From Nostoc sp. UHCC 0926 (GTDB lineage Bacteria; Cyanobacteriota; Cyanobacteriia; Cyanobacteriales; Nostocaceae), in assembly GCF_028623165.1 (NCBI RefSeq), contig NZ_CP117770.1:1-64000 (forward strand): a stretch of DNA of 64,000 bases. The letters are read 5' to 3'. The position numbers and the translations under genes are program-made. The notes beneath the pieces were generated by a model. The model was not told where the DNA came from. It was given only the letters and a program-made list of their open reading frames with translations, and did no database searches. Positions 27,119-35,655 of this stretch are shown piece after piece. Position 1 is the first letter of the stretch. Every line of letters begins with the position of its first letter.

Positions 27119-28108
27119 TCAGGGTATTCTCCCATACTCCAACTCCAGAAGCTTCAACAGCTTCTCTTCGACAGCAGTAAGATAAGGACGGCTCAACTTA
27201 CCCAACGACTGCAACAGACTTTTGACTGTCTCCTCCAGGGAATCGGAATACACCCGATTAATGCGATCACCTACGGTGGGGTGGGCGGTTACGCCATCGC
27301 ACACCAAGAGCATCTGCTGACACTCCGCAGGCAGGTAATTGTAAGATTTGAGGTGCTGCAAAGCAACGGTATAATCCCCATCCCAACTTTTGACAGTGCA
27401 ACTAAAATCATTCACTCTTGCGACTATCCCCCAGCACCCACCTTTACCCCTGAGTTCGGGGTTGTCCTTTGCTAGTATTTGGCACACCTCGCCAATTTGG
27501 TAGGTATTGGGTACTTGGGTTCGCTCCATGATGCGCTGCACAACATCTTTCACGATTCTACCAGTTGGCACTTTGCCGCCAGCAAGTTCTACCGCCTGTT
27601 GCCATACTTCTTGCTGTTGCTGGGGTTCGAGCTTGGTCATGGGTCGAACTTGTCCTTCGCTGGTAGGCAAGATTTGTAGCTGATCGGAGTGGACTGTAGC
27701 AGGAGCATCTTCAATTTCATTTTGTGTCCAAATTGGACACATTTTGATCAAATTATCTACAACTCCAGCAGCTTCTATTAATCTGTAAGGATGACGACGC
27801 TCAAACCCAAACCTGTCCTTGCAATACTCTTCAAAGGTTGAATGCGTCGAACGGTACAGCCGACGATCGCGCAATTCTGCCAGTGCCTTACCCGCCTCAA
27901 AAAACGCTCTTTCTACACGCCGCTCTAGGTGGAGGCGATCCCGTTGTTCCGTTTCGGACAACTCCTCTACTTCAGCAGCAGTAACTATAATTGTTGCTGT
28001 AGCAGGATTTTCTGGATCAAAGGTGTCTTCGGCAGAACTAGCGGTTGCTTTTAAATTGTTGGATGCAGTAGAGGTGGCTTTTTTGCGATTAGAAGGTGGT
28101 TTAGCCAT
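27119..28108 (-). CDS. Unknown phage/plasmid-type protein, module copy 1
   Basis: A 329-residue protein. An acidic Ser/Thr-rich N-terminal 40 residues follow a basic MAKPPSNRKK start. Next is a DUF3102-like segment (FFEAGKALAELRDRRLYR, then FEEYCKDRFGFERRHPYRLIEAA) that may be a helix-turn-helix. The middle is variable (TQNEIEDAP). The conserved end includes GKGGCWGIVARVNDFSCTV. The paralogue at 35656-36678 matches it over most of its length. DUF3102-like proteins occur in phages and plasmids; the role here is unknown. The divergent partner gene is broken in this copy and intact in the other. Confidence 0.8.
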   Translation of the reverse strand: MAKPPSNRKKATSTASNNLKATASSAEDTFDPENPATATIIVTAAEVEELSETEQRDRLHLERRVERAFFEAGKALAELRDRRLYRSTHSTFEEYCKDRFGFERRHPYRLIEAAGVVDNLIKMCPIWTQNEIEDAPATVHSDQLQILPTSEGQVRPMTKLEPQQQQEVWQQAVELAGGKVPTGRIVKDVVQRIMERTQVPNTYQIGEVCQILAKDNPELRGKGGCWGIVARVNDFSCTVKSWDGDYTVALQHLKSYNYLPAECQQMLLVCDGVTAHPTVGDRINRVYSDSLEETVKSLLQSLGKLSRPYLTAVEEKLLKLLELEYGRIP

Positions 28109-28173
28109 TATCCCACCCCTTTAGTTCATAAGTATTTGCTGGAAGTCAATTGCAACGTTGATTTTAAGCATAG

Positions 28174-28635
28174 TTAGAAACTGCCAATCAACAGCTACAA
28201 CTGAAATCGATTGCCCGTCTGAAGCAAATTTACAGCGAAATCGCCTGCACAGTCGAAGTAAACGATAAACGCTGCAAGGATGCATGGATTTGCGCCATTG
28301 TTAACTATCAGACAAGCAAGATTCAGAAAGTCGCCCCCGCTGCCCCCGACGAACAAGACCTCGCCCAAGCCGAACTTGACAACTACATCGCAACCCAAGC
28401 CCAAGCCGTAGCCCCCGAACACCTGACAACCGTAGAAATCAACTTCTACCACCACGAGGTTTACTGCGGCAAAGAACTGATAGCCTACATTGCTTATGAC
28501 CACGACCAGTTCGTAACTCAACCGTGGCTCGTCATGGTCAATGGCGTAGAAAAGTTCCGTGATACCACCCCCGCCAGATGCCAACGCTACATCCAGTGGC
28601 ACTTAAACAATTCGCAAGTCGCAATTCGCAATTAA
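28174..28635 (+). pseudogene. Module copy 1: 5' part of the gene homologous to 37264-38136
   Basis: A start-less open frame that aligns codon for codon with residues about 8-140 of the intact paralogue (QQLQLKSI, RCKDAWI, IVNYQ). The first codons and the XRE gene present upstream in copy 2 are deleted here, leaving only about 65 bases between this frame and the divergent gene. The frame runs into a palindromic insertion at 28608 and stops at 28635. Confidence 0.75.
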
Positions 28636-28751
28636 ATGCCATACCTGAAAGTGAAAAGCCTTACGCCTGTTATGATTCAATCATTAATTCTCTTGACAAT
28701 TGCGTTAGCGTAGCGGGGCGAAGCCCATTGGAATTGCGAATTGCGAATTGC
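28608..28751. mobile_element. Palindromic insertion (MITE-like) inside copy 1 gene
   Basis: About 145 bases framed by inverted CAATTCGCAA... and ...TTGCGAATTG repeats (AATTGCGAATTGCGAATTGC at the right end). It separates the two halves of the gene at 28174-29398. Homology to the paralogue resumes after it. No transposase is inside. Confidence 0.6.
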
Positions 28752-29398
28752 CGCAGGCTGAAGCTCCAACCATTCTGGAAATCTCGTTTTATGACCAGGA
28801 AGCGTTTGTAGGGGACTATCTTGTGGTCAGCATTAGCTACGACCACGGCAACTACCAAAATCTTCACTGGCGAGTACTGGTAAACAACGTTGAGATTTTC
28901 CGCGACCTCTCAGCCGCCAGATGCCACAGCTACATCAAGCAACAGTACCAGCAAGGCACGCTACCAGTACAAGAGCAATTACCAGAAGAAGAAGCAGAGG
29001 GGCAGGGGGCTTTTAGTAAGGGAGAAGAAATTTCCCCCCTGCACCCCGCACCCTGCTCCTTGTCCTCTTCTACCACTGGGAATGAAATCATGGTGCAGAT
29101 TTTCGATGAATATGAGAAGTACGGTTTTGAAATCCTGGACGATGGGATTTACCAGAACGACGTGAAACTGGGCGAAGTGGGATGCACTGACGGCGGCTGG
29201 TGGGTAATGCGTACTGGGGAATGTCAGCAACTAGTCTGTGGATGTGCGGTGGAAGCAGTGCGATTGCTGTCGATGGTGAACGTGTCTACTGATGGTAAAT
29301 CCATTTTTGATGGATATTTTTTAGAGCAACCCTTAGAACAGCTAACTGGCGATAAATTACAACGGCTGCTTACAAGAGCAGAGTTAGTCACGGCGTAG
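28748..29398 (+). pseudogene. Module copy 1: 3' part of the broken gene
   Basis: 216 codons matching residues about 85-290 of the paralogue (EISFYDQEAFVGDYLVVSIS, then GFEILDDGIYQND, VKLGEVGCTDGGWWV, LEQPLEQLTGDKLQRLL). It begins with a second copy of the domain ending the 5' fragment, so the ancestral gene carried this domain twice. Its middle encodes a G/P-rich stretch from an inserted repeat (about 28990-29074). The nominal TTG start lies in the palindromic insertion. Confidence 0.7.
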
Positions 29399-29521
29399 TC
29401 TTGGGCTTCGCCTGGGAAAAGGTTAAAGGGGAAAGGTTAAAGGTAAATTTCTTCATTCCTTTCCCCCTTTTCCCTAAAACATATTCCTTTCTCCTTTCAT
29501 TCACCAATCACTTATTCATCT

Positions 29522-29849
29522 ATGCAACCCACAATATTCATTCCCCAACACTGGGGCTACCCTCGCTTTGCCTTGGAACAGCGAACACAGCAGAGCTTGA
29601 TTCTAGGGCTTTACTACTATCCACATGGTACAGAATTAGCCAATCAGTTTGATGAAGGATGGCGTTATGGGAACTCCAAAAAATAAATTATCCCATTTCT
29701 GTACTTCACTACGACTTTCCCTCTCCCTGCTGCCTGCCCCTTACCCCCTGCCCTTAAAGCGATGGGATATTTTTTTATTTGGAAGTCCCTATGTGCTGAT
29801 GCCTAACAAGAACTTCGATGAAGTTTGCATCCTTTTACCTTACCTGTAA
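29522..29849 (+). pseudogene. Module copy 1: gene homologous to 38240-38566, broken by a MITE
   Basis: MQPTIFIPQHWGYPRFALEQ matches the start of the 108-residue protein in copy 2. After GWRYG the frame is interrupted at 29669-29789; VLMPNKNFDEV then resumes the homology beyond the insertion. The last 40 codons of the family are absent. Confidence 0.75.
29669..29789. mobile_element. MITE with TAT target duplication
   Basis: A 121-base element with imperfect inverted ends (GGGAACTCCAAAAAATAAAT and ATTTGGAAGTCCC), flanked by TAT on both sides (29666-29668 and 29790-29792). The undisturbed paralogue at 38390 reads CGCTATGCGCTGATG, giving the empty site. The TA-type target suggests mobilisation by an IS630/Tc1-like transposase. 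Confidence 0.75.
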
Positions 29850-29959
29850 TTGTACGGGTAGGTGCAAAATATGAAAAAACTTAAACAAATCTAAGCAATG
29901 CGGAAAATCCCAGCAGCACAGTGTATTAAATCTATTGGACACCTTACATATTAGTAATC

Positions 29960-30457
29960 ATGGAAACTCTAACAGCAGCCACAATCGCCACTCTTCTGCT
30001 AACCAAGATGATAGAAAAAGTAGGAGAAAAGATGGGTGAGAAGTTACCAGAACTAGGAAGCAAAGCTGTGGAACAGATAGGCAAACTGAAACAAACTCTG
30101 TGGCGTAAGGCTCCAGAAACTGCCAGTACCATTGAACGAGTCACTTATCAACCAGAGTTAGTAGAACAACAACCAGAAGAGTTTGGTATTGAAGTGCTGA
30201 CTGCAAAAATGGAGTTAGCAACCAAAGAATATGCAGAGATAGCCGAAATTGTTGATGCACTGGCAGCAGAAGTTTTACCGCAGATCCCATCAAAAGTAGT
30301 GCAAGTGATGGGAGTAGGGGTTAAAGGTAAAAGCTTGACGGCTCAAGATTTAATTCAGGAAGCAGCATCAGGTAGTACAGATGTTAATCAGCAGATGTTA
30401 AAAGATGTAGAAGTGGAAGGAGATATCAATTTGGGTAATTTGAGCCAGAAAGCGTAA
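29960..30457 (+). CDS. Conflict-type helper protein of unknown function
   Basis: A 165-residue protein. A hydrophobic N-terminus (ATIATLLLTKMIEKVGEKMGEKL) forms an amphipathic helix. The end reads TDVNQQMLKDVEVEGDINLGNL. In cyanobacteria, NVNAG/GDINLGN-type tails mark proteins encoded next to NACHT, CHAT or effector-associated genes. This fits the two downstream genes here. A MITE follows 15 bases after the stop. The function is unknown; adaptor or scaffold is inference. Confidence 0.7.
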   Translation: METLTAATIATLLLTKMIEKVGEKMGEKLPELGSKAVEQIGKLKQTLWRKAPETASTIERVTYQPELVEQQPEEFGIEVLTAKMELATKEYAEIAEIVDALAAEVLPQIPSKVVQVMGVGVKGKSLTAQDLIQEAASGSTDVNQQMLKDVEVEGDINLGNLSQKA

Positions 30458-30471
30458 AAATAAAGCAAGAC

Positions 30472-30663
30472 ATATCCCTCTTCTGTCAGTCTCCGAAAAC
30501 TTTTGCCATTTTTGAATTCTAGAGCTTTTGTACCCGAAGCGATCGCACGATTGTTTTATAATCACAAATACAAGACCCATTTTTTCTAATAGGATAGCTT
30601 GTATTGTTTGGCTCATGCGGCTTCTAGCAATCGCCTTCTCGGAAAGTGACAGAAGAGGGATAT
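30472..30663. mobile_element. MITE with 17-bp perfect terminal inverted repeats
   Basis: ATATCCCTCTTCTGTCA (30472-30488) is the exact reverse complement of 30647-30663, framing 192 bases without coding capacity. It lies in the 360-base gap between two conflict-type genes and was probably moved by an IS transposase in trans. Confidence 0.7.
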
Positions 30664-30817
30664 ATGCTAGAAAATTAGTAATCATTGCATAAAATTAGCT
30701 TTTTGGTCAGTGAAGTTATTTGAAGTAAACGTTTTTGTAATTGTCAACTTGGGTTATTATTCGCTACAAAATATCAGATACCTTCCTCCTGTTTTATGTT
30801 TTTACCGGATTTAATCC

Positions 30818-31147
30818 ATGAGTGATCGCCCAGACTTCCAGGAATCCCAACAACAAATATTGAGCAATGTAAATGCTCGTGATATAAACACGGGCAATAT
30901 TTATCAATTTCTAATTTCTATTATTCAAGGAGAACGCCCTCCAGAACCTAAAATCATACTTGAATGGTTACATCAAAACTTTGAGCGGGCTAGAAATAGC
31001 TGGTTGAATAACCGTTACTCCCCAGATATTCATCAAACTGGTCAAATAGAAGCTGATTTACAGTTGCGATTGGATGGCATATCATCTCAGCATATATGGC
31101 TAGATGAGACAAGGCAAATTCGTGTTCTCTTGGAAGATTTACGATAG
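30818..31147 (+). pseudogene. Truncated gene with effector-associated-type N-terminus
   Basis: 109 codons starting MSDRPDFQESQQQILSNVNARDINTGN, the N-terminal signature of cyanobacterial effector-associated/STAND-type proteins. A helical region follows (FERARNSWLNNRYSPDIHQ). The frame ends exactly where the tnpB element begins, so the original was probably longer (NACHT, AAA or protease domain). The ATG has no strong ribosome site. It could instead be a complete short protein. Confidence 0.55.
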
Positions 31148-31315
31148 TGAAGCGTAAAGCCCCCGAAGAACAGGTACGTAGTACCGCCTTCTGTGCAATA
31201 GATAGGGGATATAAGCGAATAGCTGAATTTATTCAGCCGTCAAGATTGTATAAAGTTTTTCAACCTTCCTAATATCTTATACCAAGTGTGGTAGTATAAA
31301 GTGGGAGGTAAAAAG

Positions 31316-32506
31316 ATGCTTGTTTTTAAGTTTAAAGCTTATGGGAAGTCAGCGCAATTATGCAAAATAAATGATGCAATTCGGACTGCAAAGTTTATTC
31401 GTAATAGCTGTATTCGGCTATGGATGGACGTTAAAGGCACAGGTAAAAATGATTTGCAAAAATATTGTGCTGTACTTGCGGCTAATTTTCCCTTTGCTAA
31501 TGAACTTAATTCAATGGCTAGACAGGCTTCTGCTGAAAGAGCATGGTCTTCTATCTCTCGGTTTTATGACAACTGCAAGAAGGGTATTCCGGGTTTAAAG
31601 GGGTATCCTCGATTTCAGAAAGATTGTCGATCTGTTGAGTACAAATCGACTGGATGGAAGCTTGCAGATAATCGTAAATCAATAACTTTCACTGACAAAA
31701 AAGGTATTGGAAAGTTAAAACTCAAAGGTACTCGTGATTTGCACTTCTACCAAATTAACCAGATTAAACGGGTGAGGTTGGTGAAACGTGCGGATGGTGT
31801 GTATGTTCAATTTTGTATTGATGTAGAACGTTCCGAGAATATAGAACCGACTGGTAATACGGTTGGTTTAGACGTTGGACTTAAGGAATACTACACCGAT
31901 TCAGATGGAACGATGGTTGAAAACCCAAAGTTCCTGCGTATTGGTGAAAAAGTTCTCAAGCGTTCACAACGTCGAGTTTCAAGAAAGATAAAAGGTTCAA
32001 AGAATAGAAGTAAGGCTAGACAAATTTTAGGTAAACGCCACCTCAAAATAAGTAGGCAACGTAAAGACCATGCTGTGAAATTAGCACGGTGCGTAGTTCA
32101 GTCTAACGACTTGATAGCCTATGAAGATTTGAGGATTAAGAATATGGTGAAAAATCACTGTTTAGCCAAGTCTATAAATGATGCATCTTGGTATCAGTTT
32201 CGTGTCTGGATTGAGTACTTTGGTAAAGTATTCAAGCGTGTCACGGTTGCGGTTAATCCGCAATATAGTAGCCAAGAATGCTCTAGCTGTGGTGAAACTG
32301 TTAAGAAAACTCTATCTACTCGAACCCACGTTTGTCAGTGTGGATGCGTAATGGATAGAGACGAAAACGCAGCTAGAAATATCCTTAGTCGAGGATTGGG
32401 TACGGTAGGGCATATCGGAACCTCTGCGCTAGACGTAGGCAACACTTGCGGAGATGAAACCTCTACTCTTGTTGGTGCAAACCTGCAAGAGCAAGTTATG
32501 TCTTAG
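31316..32506 (+). CDS. tnpB: TnpB, RNA-guided transposon nuclease
   Basis: 396 residues from the ATG at 31316, preceded by GGAGGTAAAAAG. The RuvC-like catalytic acids are visible: D in VGLDVGLKEYY, E in IAYEDLRIKNM and D in MDRDENAARNI. The zinc ribbon CSSCGE...CQCGC lies between the last two. TnpB binds an omega-RNA encoded at the element's 3' end and cuts target DNA. The right-end hairpin at 32517 would be the scaffold end, so the guide would come from about 32542 onward. The gene looks intact. The basic middle region (RSQRRVSRKIKGSKNRSK) is normal. Confidence 0.92.
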   Translation: MLVFKFKAYGKSAQLCKINDAIRTAKFIRNSCIRLWMDVKGTGKNDLQKYCAVLAANFPFANELNSMARQASAERAWSSISRFYDNCKKGIPGLKGYPRFQKDCRSVEYKSTGWKLADNRKSITFTDKKGIGKLKLKGTRDLHFYQINQIKRVRLVKRADGVYVQFCIDVERSENIEPTGNTVGLDVGLKEYYTDSDGTMVENPKFLRIGEKVLKRSQRRVSRKIKGSKNRSKARQILGKRHLKISRQRKDHAVKLARCVVQSNDLIAYEDLRIKNMVKNHCLAKSINDASWYQFRVWIEYFGKVFKRVTVAVNPQYSSQECSSCGETVKKTLSTRTHVCQCGCVMDRDENAARNILSRGLGTVGHIGTSALDVGNTCGDETSTLVGANLQEQVMS

Positions 32507-32516
32507 ATTCAAGAAT

Positions 32517-32537
32517 CCCCGTCGCTTCAGCGCGGGG
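32517..32537 (+). ncRNA. Right-end hairpin, probable 3' scaffold of the TnpB omega-RNA
   Basis: CCCCG-t-CGC-TTCA-GCG-CGGGG folds into a strong stem-loop 10 bases after the tnpB stop. In IS200/IS605 elements this region ends the guide RNA. Expression is inferred, not seen. Confidence 0.55.
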
Positions 32538-32538
32538 A

Positions 32539-35500
32539 GTGTCAAAACGCTTCCGTCTCACAGCTTCGCCAATGGCAAGGAAACTGGTAGGACTTTTGGC
32601 AGCTGCACCCGTTAGTTTACCAGTTGTGCGGTTGATACAGCAGACGATGTTAGATAAATCGAGCCAAGTTCATGTGGCTGAGGTGTTTTTGGGTGGGATA
32701 TTAAAGCCTTTGTCATCAGTTGATGAGGATGGGGAAGCGGATAAAATCCAGTTTGATTTTGCCGATGGAGTGCGGGATTTGCTGTTAGATGGGGTTCCAT
32801 TAACCGAGTCAACGGAGGTATTGCGTCGAGTTTCGGAATATGTCGCAGCGAGGGTTGGGTTATCTGTTGATGAGTTTACCGCGATGTTGGTAAATCCGGC
32901 GTTGGTTGATGGTTCCAGTGGGGTTTTGGTTCGTCCTTTTGCTCAGATTACTGCGAAGGTTTTGAAGCGTTTGGGTGGGAAATATGCAGAATTAGCCCAA
33001 GAGATAGAACAGTCTTTCAAATTTTTATCCCAAACTGCTATATCTCAAGTTCAAGAAGAATCTTCCCAACTTCCCTATGAATATCAAGTTGGTGGCTCAT
33101 TACCATCTGATGCACCTACTTATGTTGTACGCCAAGCAGACACAGACCTTTATGAAAGTTTGAAAAATGGGGAGTTTTGTTATGCTCTTGGCTGCCGCCA
33201 AATCGGTCGATCCACCTTGCGAGTGCGGGTGATGAATCGTTTGCAGGATGAAGGCTTTGCTTGTGCTGTTATAGACATTACTTCGATAGGAACCGCAGAT
33301 ATTACTTCAGAACAGTGGTACTTTGGGGTAATTGATATTTTAATTGGCAGTATTAATTTTTACACTGATTTTAATTTAGAAGCTTGGTGGGTCGATAACG
33401 ATACTCTATCGCCAGTACAAAAGTTTAGCAAGTTTATTGAAGATGTCCTTTTAAAAAGGATTACTGAAAATATTGTTATTTTCATTGAAGAAACTGACTC
33501 CATTCTCTGGGTACAATTAGATTTGGATGACTTTTTTACTATTATCCGTGACTGCTACAACCGTAGGGTAGATAATCCAGCATATAACCGCCTGACCTTT
33601 GTTATCCTTGGTGTAGCAACTCCCTCAGATTTGATTCAAGATAAAAAACGTACACCTTTTAACATTGGTCGTGCAATAGAGTTAAAGGGTTTTCAGCTTC
33701 AGGAAACAGAACCTTTGGCAAAAGGTTTAGCTGGGGTTGGAAATCCTCAGAAACTAATGGAGGCTATTCTTTATTGGACAGGAGGACAGCCATTTTTAAC
33801 TCAAAAACTTTGTTCGCTAGCTATACAATCTAACACCCTTATACCTGCTAAAGGCTATGAAGTCCATTGGATAGAAGATTTAGTTCGTTCAGAAATTATT
33901 GAGGACTGGGAAAACAAAGACGAACCACAACATTTGAGGACTATTAGAGACAGAATTTTACGCTTCACGGACAGATCTGAAAAATTATTAAGACTATATC
34001 AAAAAATTTTACACCAAGGAGAAAGAACATCCGATTCTAGTGAAGAAGAGATATATTTAATTTTATCGGGTTTGGTGGTCGAACAAACAGATAAGTTAAA
34101 AGTTTATAACCGCATCTATCAAGAAATTTTTAATGAAGGTTGGGTTAATACACAACTAGAGCAAGTTGCATTGAAAAAAATCCTGATTGTGTCAACTAAT
34201 CCCATGACGACAGGTAAACTCCGCTTAGACGAGGAAGTAAGGGAAATTCAGTCAGGGTTGCAACGTTCTCGAAGCCGAGATCAGTTTGAAATTATTACTA
34301 AATGGGCAGTGCGTCCTAATGATTTGCGGCGTGCGCTTTTGGATCACGATCCTCATATTATGCATTTTTCTGGACATGGTGGTAGAAATCAAGGTTTAGC
34401 CTTGGAAAATAATACAGGGCAAATGCAGCTGGTGAGTGCAGAGTCACTGGCAAGGCTATTTAAGTTATTTAAAGACAAAATTGAGTGTGTTGTTTTAAAT
34501 GGTTGCTATTCTGAGGTTCAAGCTCAAGCAATATCCCAAGATATTAGCTATGTGGTAGGTATTAGTCATGAAATGAGTGATAAAGTAGCTATTCAATTTG
34601 CTGTTGGTTTTTATGATGCTTTAGGTACAAGTAGAAGTTATGAAGATGCCTATAAATTTGGCTGTGCTGCAATTGATTGGGAAGGTTTTCCTGAGCGTCT
34701 GAAGCCTGTTTTAATAACAATGGCGAAACAATTGACAGATAATAACGCAGACCAGGATTTACAAGAAGCTCAAGAATGGAAAACGTTAGCTTATTCTAAG
34801 CCCGATGAGGCGGTACAAGAGTTGTTACAAAGATTGAGTGAGCAGGTGAAGCAAGACGATATAGTGGAAATTACGCGGCTTGCTTCATTGATAGAGACTT
34901 TAGCGGAGCCTTTAGAGGAGGCTGGTTTTGAGACGTTCCTAATTTATGTTAAAGCAGTAGTTGCTGTTTCATATGGCAAGCAACAAGGTTCAGTTGCTCA
35001 ATTTAGTGAACTGATGAGTACAGATAACAAACAGTTAGATATAATTCTATGCTATCTGTACAAAGAACTAGAATCAGATGATTTTATTGACTTTTTAACC
35101 AATAATTACGAATATTTTGAAGACATAGAACAATTACTATCTGCTGCATACGATAGAGAATACCTTAATTTTGAATCCTTTGTAGAGTTAGCAATTCAAA
35201 CAATTAAACCAGATTTTGACGGAAAAGTTTATGTCAAGTATAACAGCTATTACTCTGTTAATGATGAAGGAGAGAGAATTGTTGGTTCGTTAGGACAACA
35301 CGCTGTACAAATACATTTAAAACAAGTTCCTGAATTTATAACTGAGACTGATGGCGAGAGTTTAGGCGTTAACTTAGAAGAAGAACAAGAAATAGAAATG
35401 GTGCTTTCAATCTTAAACAGTGGAGATTACGAATTACCTGATAGTGATATTGAAGAAGGTACTGTTGAAATTTCCATAGAAGAACCTGAATTACTTGAAG

Positions 35501-35613
35501 ACTCATACGATGAATATGAAGGTGATGCCAATTTTGGGGAAACAGTAGAGTCTGTAGAATCTACTGAACCTAATTTTTCGGTAGAGTTTAATGAAAAACT
35601 TAAGGACTTTTAA
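32539..35613 (+). CDS. SAV_2336-like / AAA / CHAT-protease conflict protein, 5'-truncated
   Basis: 1024 codons in the open frame. Residues 5-155 match the end of an SAV_2336-type domain (RFRLTASPMARKLVGLLAAAP) that normally has more N-terminal sequence. An AAA-like ATPase follows (about 195-520), with a degenerate Walker A (GCRQIGRST, Arg for Lys) and FIEETDSIL at Walker B. Next is a CHAT caspase-like protease with His613 (FSGHGG) and Cys656 (VLNGCYS). The end is a helical and acidic tail. The nominal GTG lies in the IS right end, so the true start is lost. CHAT-ATPase fusions act as threat sensors with protease output in some bacterial immune systems. Function here is inferred. Confidence 0.8.
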   Translation: MSKRFRLTASPMARKLVGLLAAAPVSLPVVRLIQQTMLDKSSQVHVAEVFLGGILKPLSSVDEDGEADKIQFDFADGVRDLLLDGVPLTESTEVLRRVSEYVAARVGLSVDEFTAMLVNPALVDGSSGVLVRPFAQITAKVLKRLGGKYAELAQEIEQSFKFLSQTAISQVQEESSQLPYEYQVGGSLPSDAPTYVVRQADTDLYESLKNGEFCYALGCRQIGRSTLRVRVMNRLQDEGFACAVIDITSIGTADITSEQWYFGVIDILIGSINFYTDFNLEAWWVDNDTLSPVQKFSKFIEDVLLKRITENIVIFIEETDSILWVQLDLDDFFTIIRDCYNRRVDNPAYNRLTFVILGVATPSDLIQDKKRTPFNIGRAIELKGFQLQETEPLAKGLAGVGNPQKLMEAILYWTGGQPFLTQKLCSLAIQSNTLIPAKGYEVHWIEDLVRSEIIEDWENKDEPQHLRTIRDRILRFTDRSEKLLRLYQKILHQGERTSDSSEEEIYLILSGLVVEQTDKLKVYNRIYQEIFNEGWVNTQLEQVALKKILIVSTNPMTTGKLRLDEEVREIQSGLQRSRSRDQFEIITKWAVRPNDLRRALLDHDPHIMHFSGHGGRNQGLALENNTGQMQLVSAESLARLFKLFKDKIECVVLNGCYSEVQAQAISQDISYVVGISHEMSDKVAIQFAVGFYDALGTSRSYEDAYKFGCAAIDWEGFPERLKPVLITMAKQLTDNNADQDLQEAQEWKTLAYSKPDEAVQELLQRLSEQVKQDDIVEITRLASLIETLAEPLEEAGFETFLIYVKAVVAVSYGKQQGSVAQFSELMSTDNKQLDIILCYLYKELESDDFIDFLTNNYEYFEDIEQLLSAAYDREYLNFESFVELAIQTIKPDFDGKVYVKYNSYYSVNDEGERIVGSLGQHAVQIHLKQVPEFITETDGESLGVNLEEEQEIEMVLSILNSGDYELPDSDIEEGTVEISIEEPELLEDSYDEYEGDANFGETVESVESTEPNFSVEFNEKLKDF

Positions 35614-35655
35614 AATAGCAATCTAAAGATATCGGATACCAAACATCAAAATTTT

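Larger units (their letters stand above)
31146..32541 (+). mobile_element. IS1341/IS605-type element carrying only tnpB
   Basis: The left part has an imperfect hairpin (GAAGAACAGGTACGTAGTACCGCCTTC region, 31166-31192). The right end is the typical cyanobacterial hairpin CCCCG...CGGGG (32517-32537) followed by AGTGTCAA. No tnpA and no terminal inverted repeats are present, as expected. Both flanks are truncated genes. The exact ends are estimated. Confidence 0.65.

Noticed and set aside
32539..32580. GTG at 32539 as the natural start of the CHAT protein
   Set aside because: It falls in the tnpB element's right end and the SAV_2336-like domain is missing its beginning, so the start is an artefact of the insertion.
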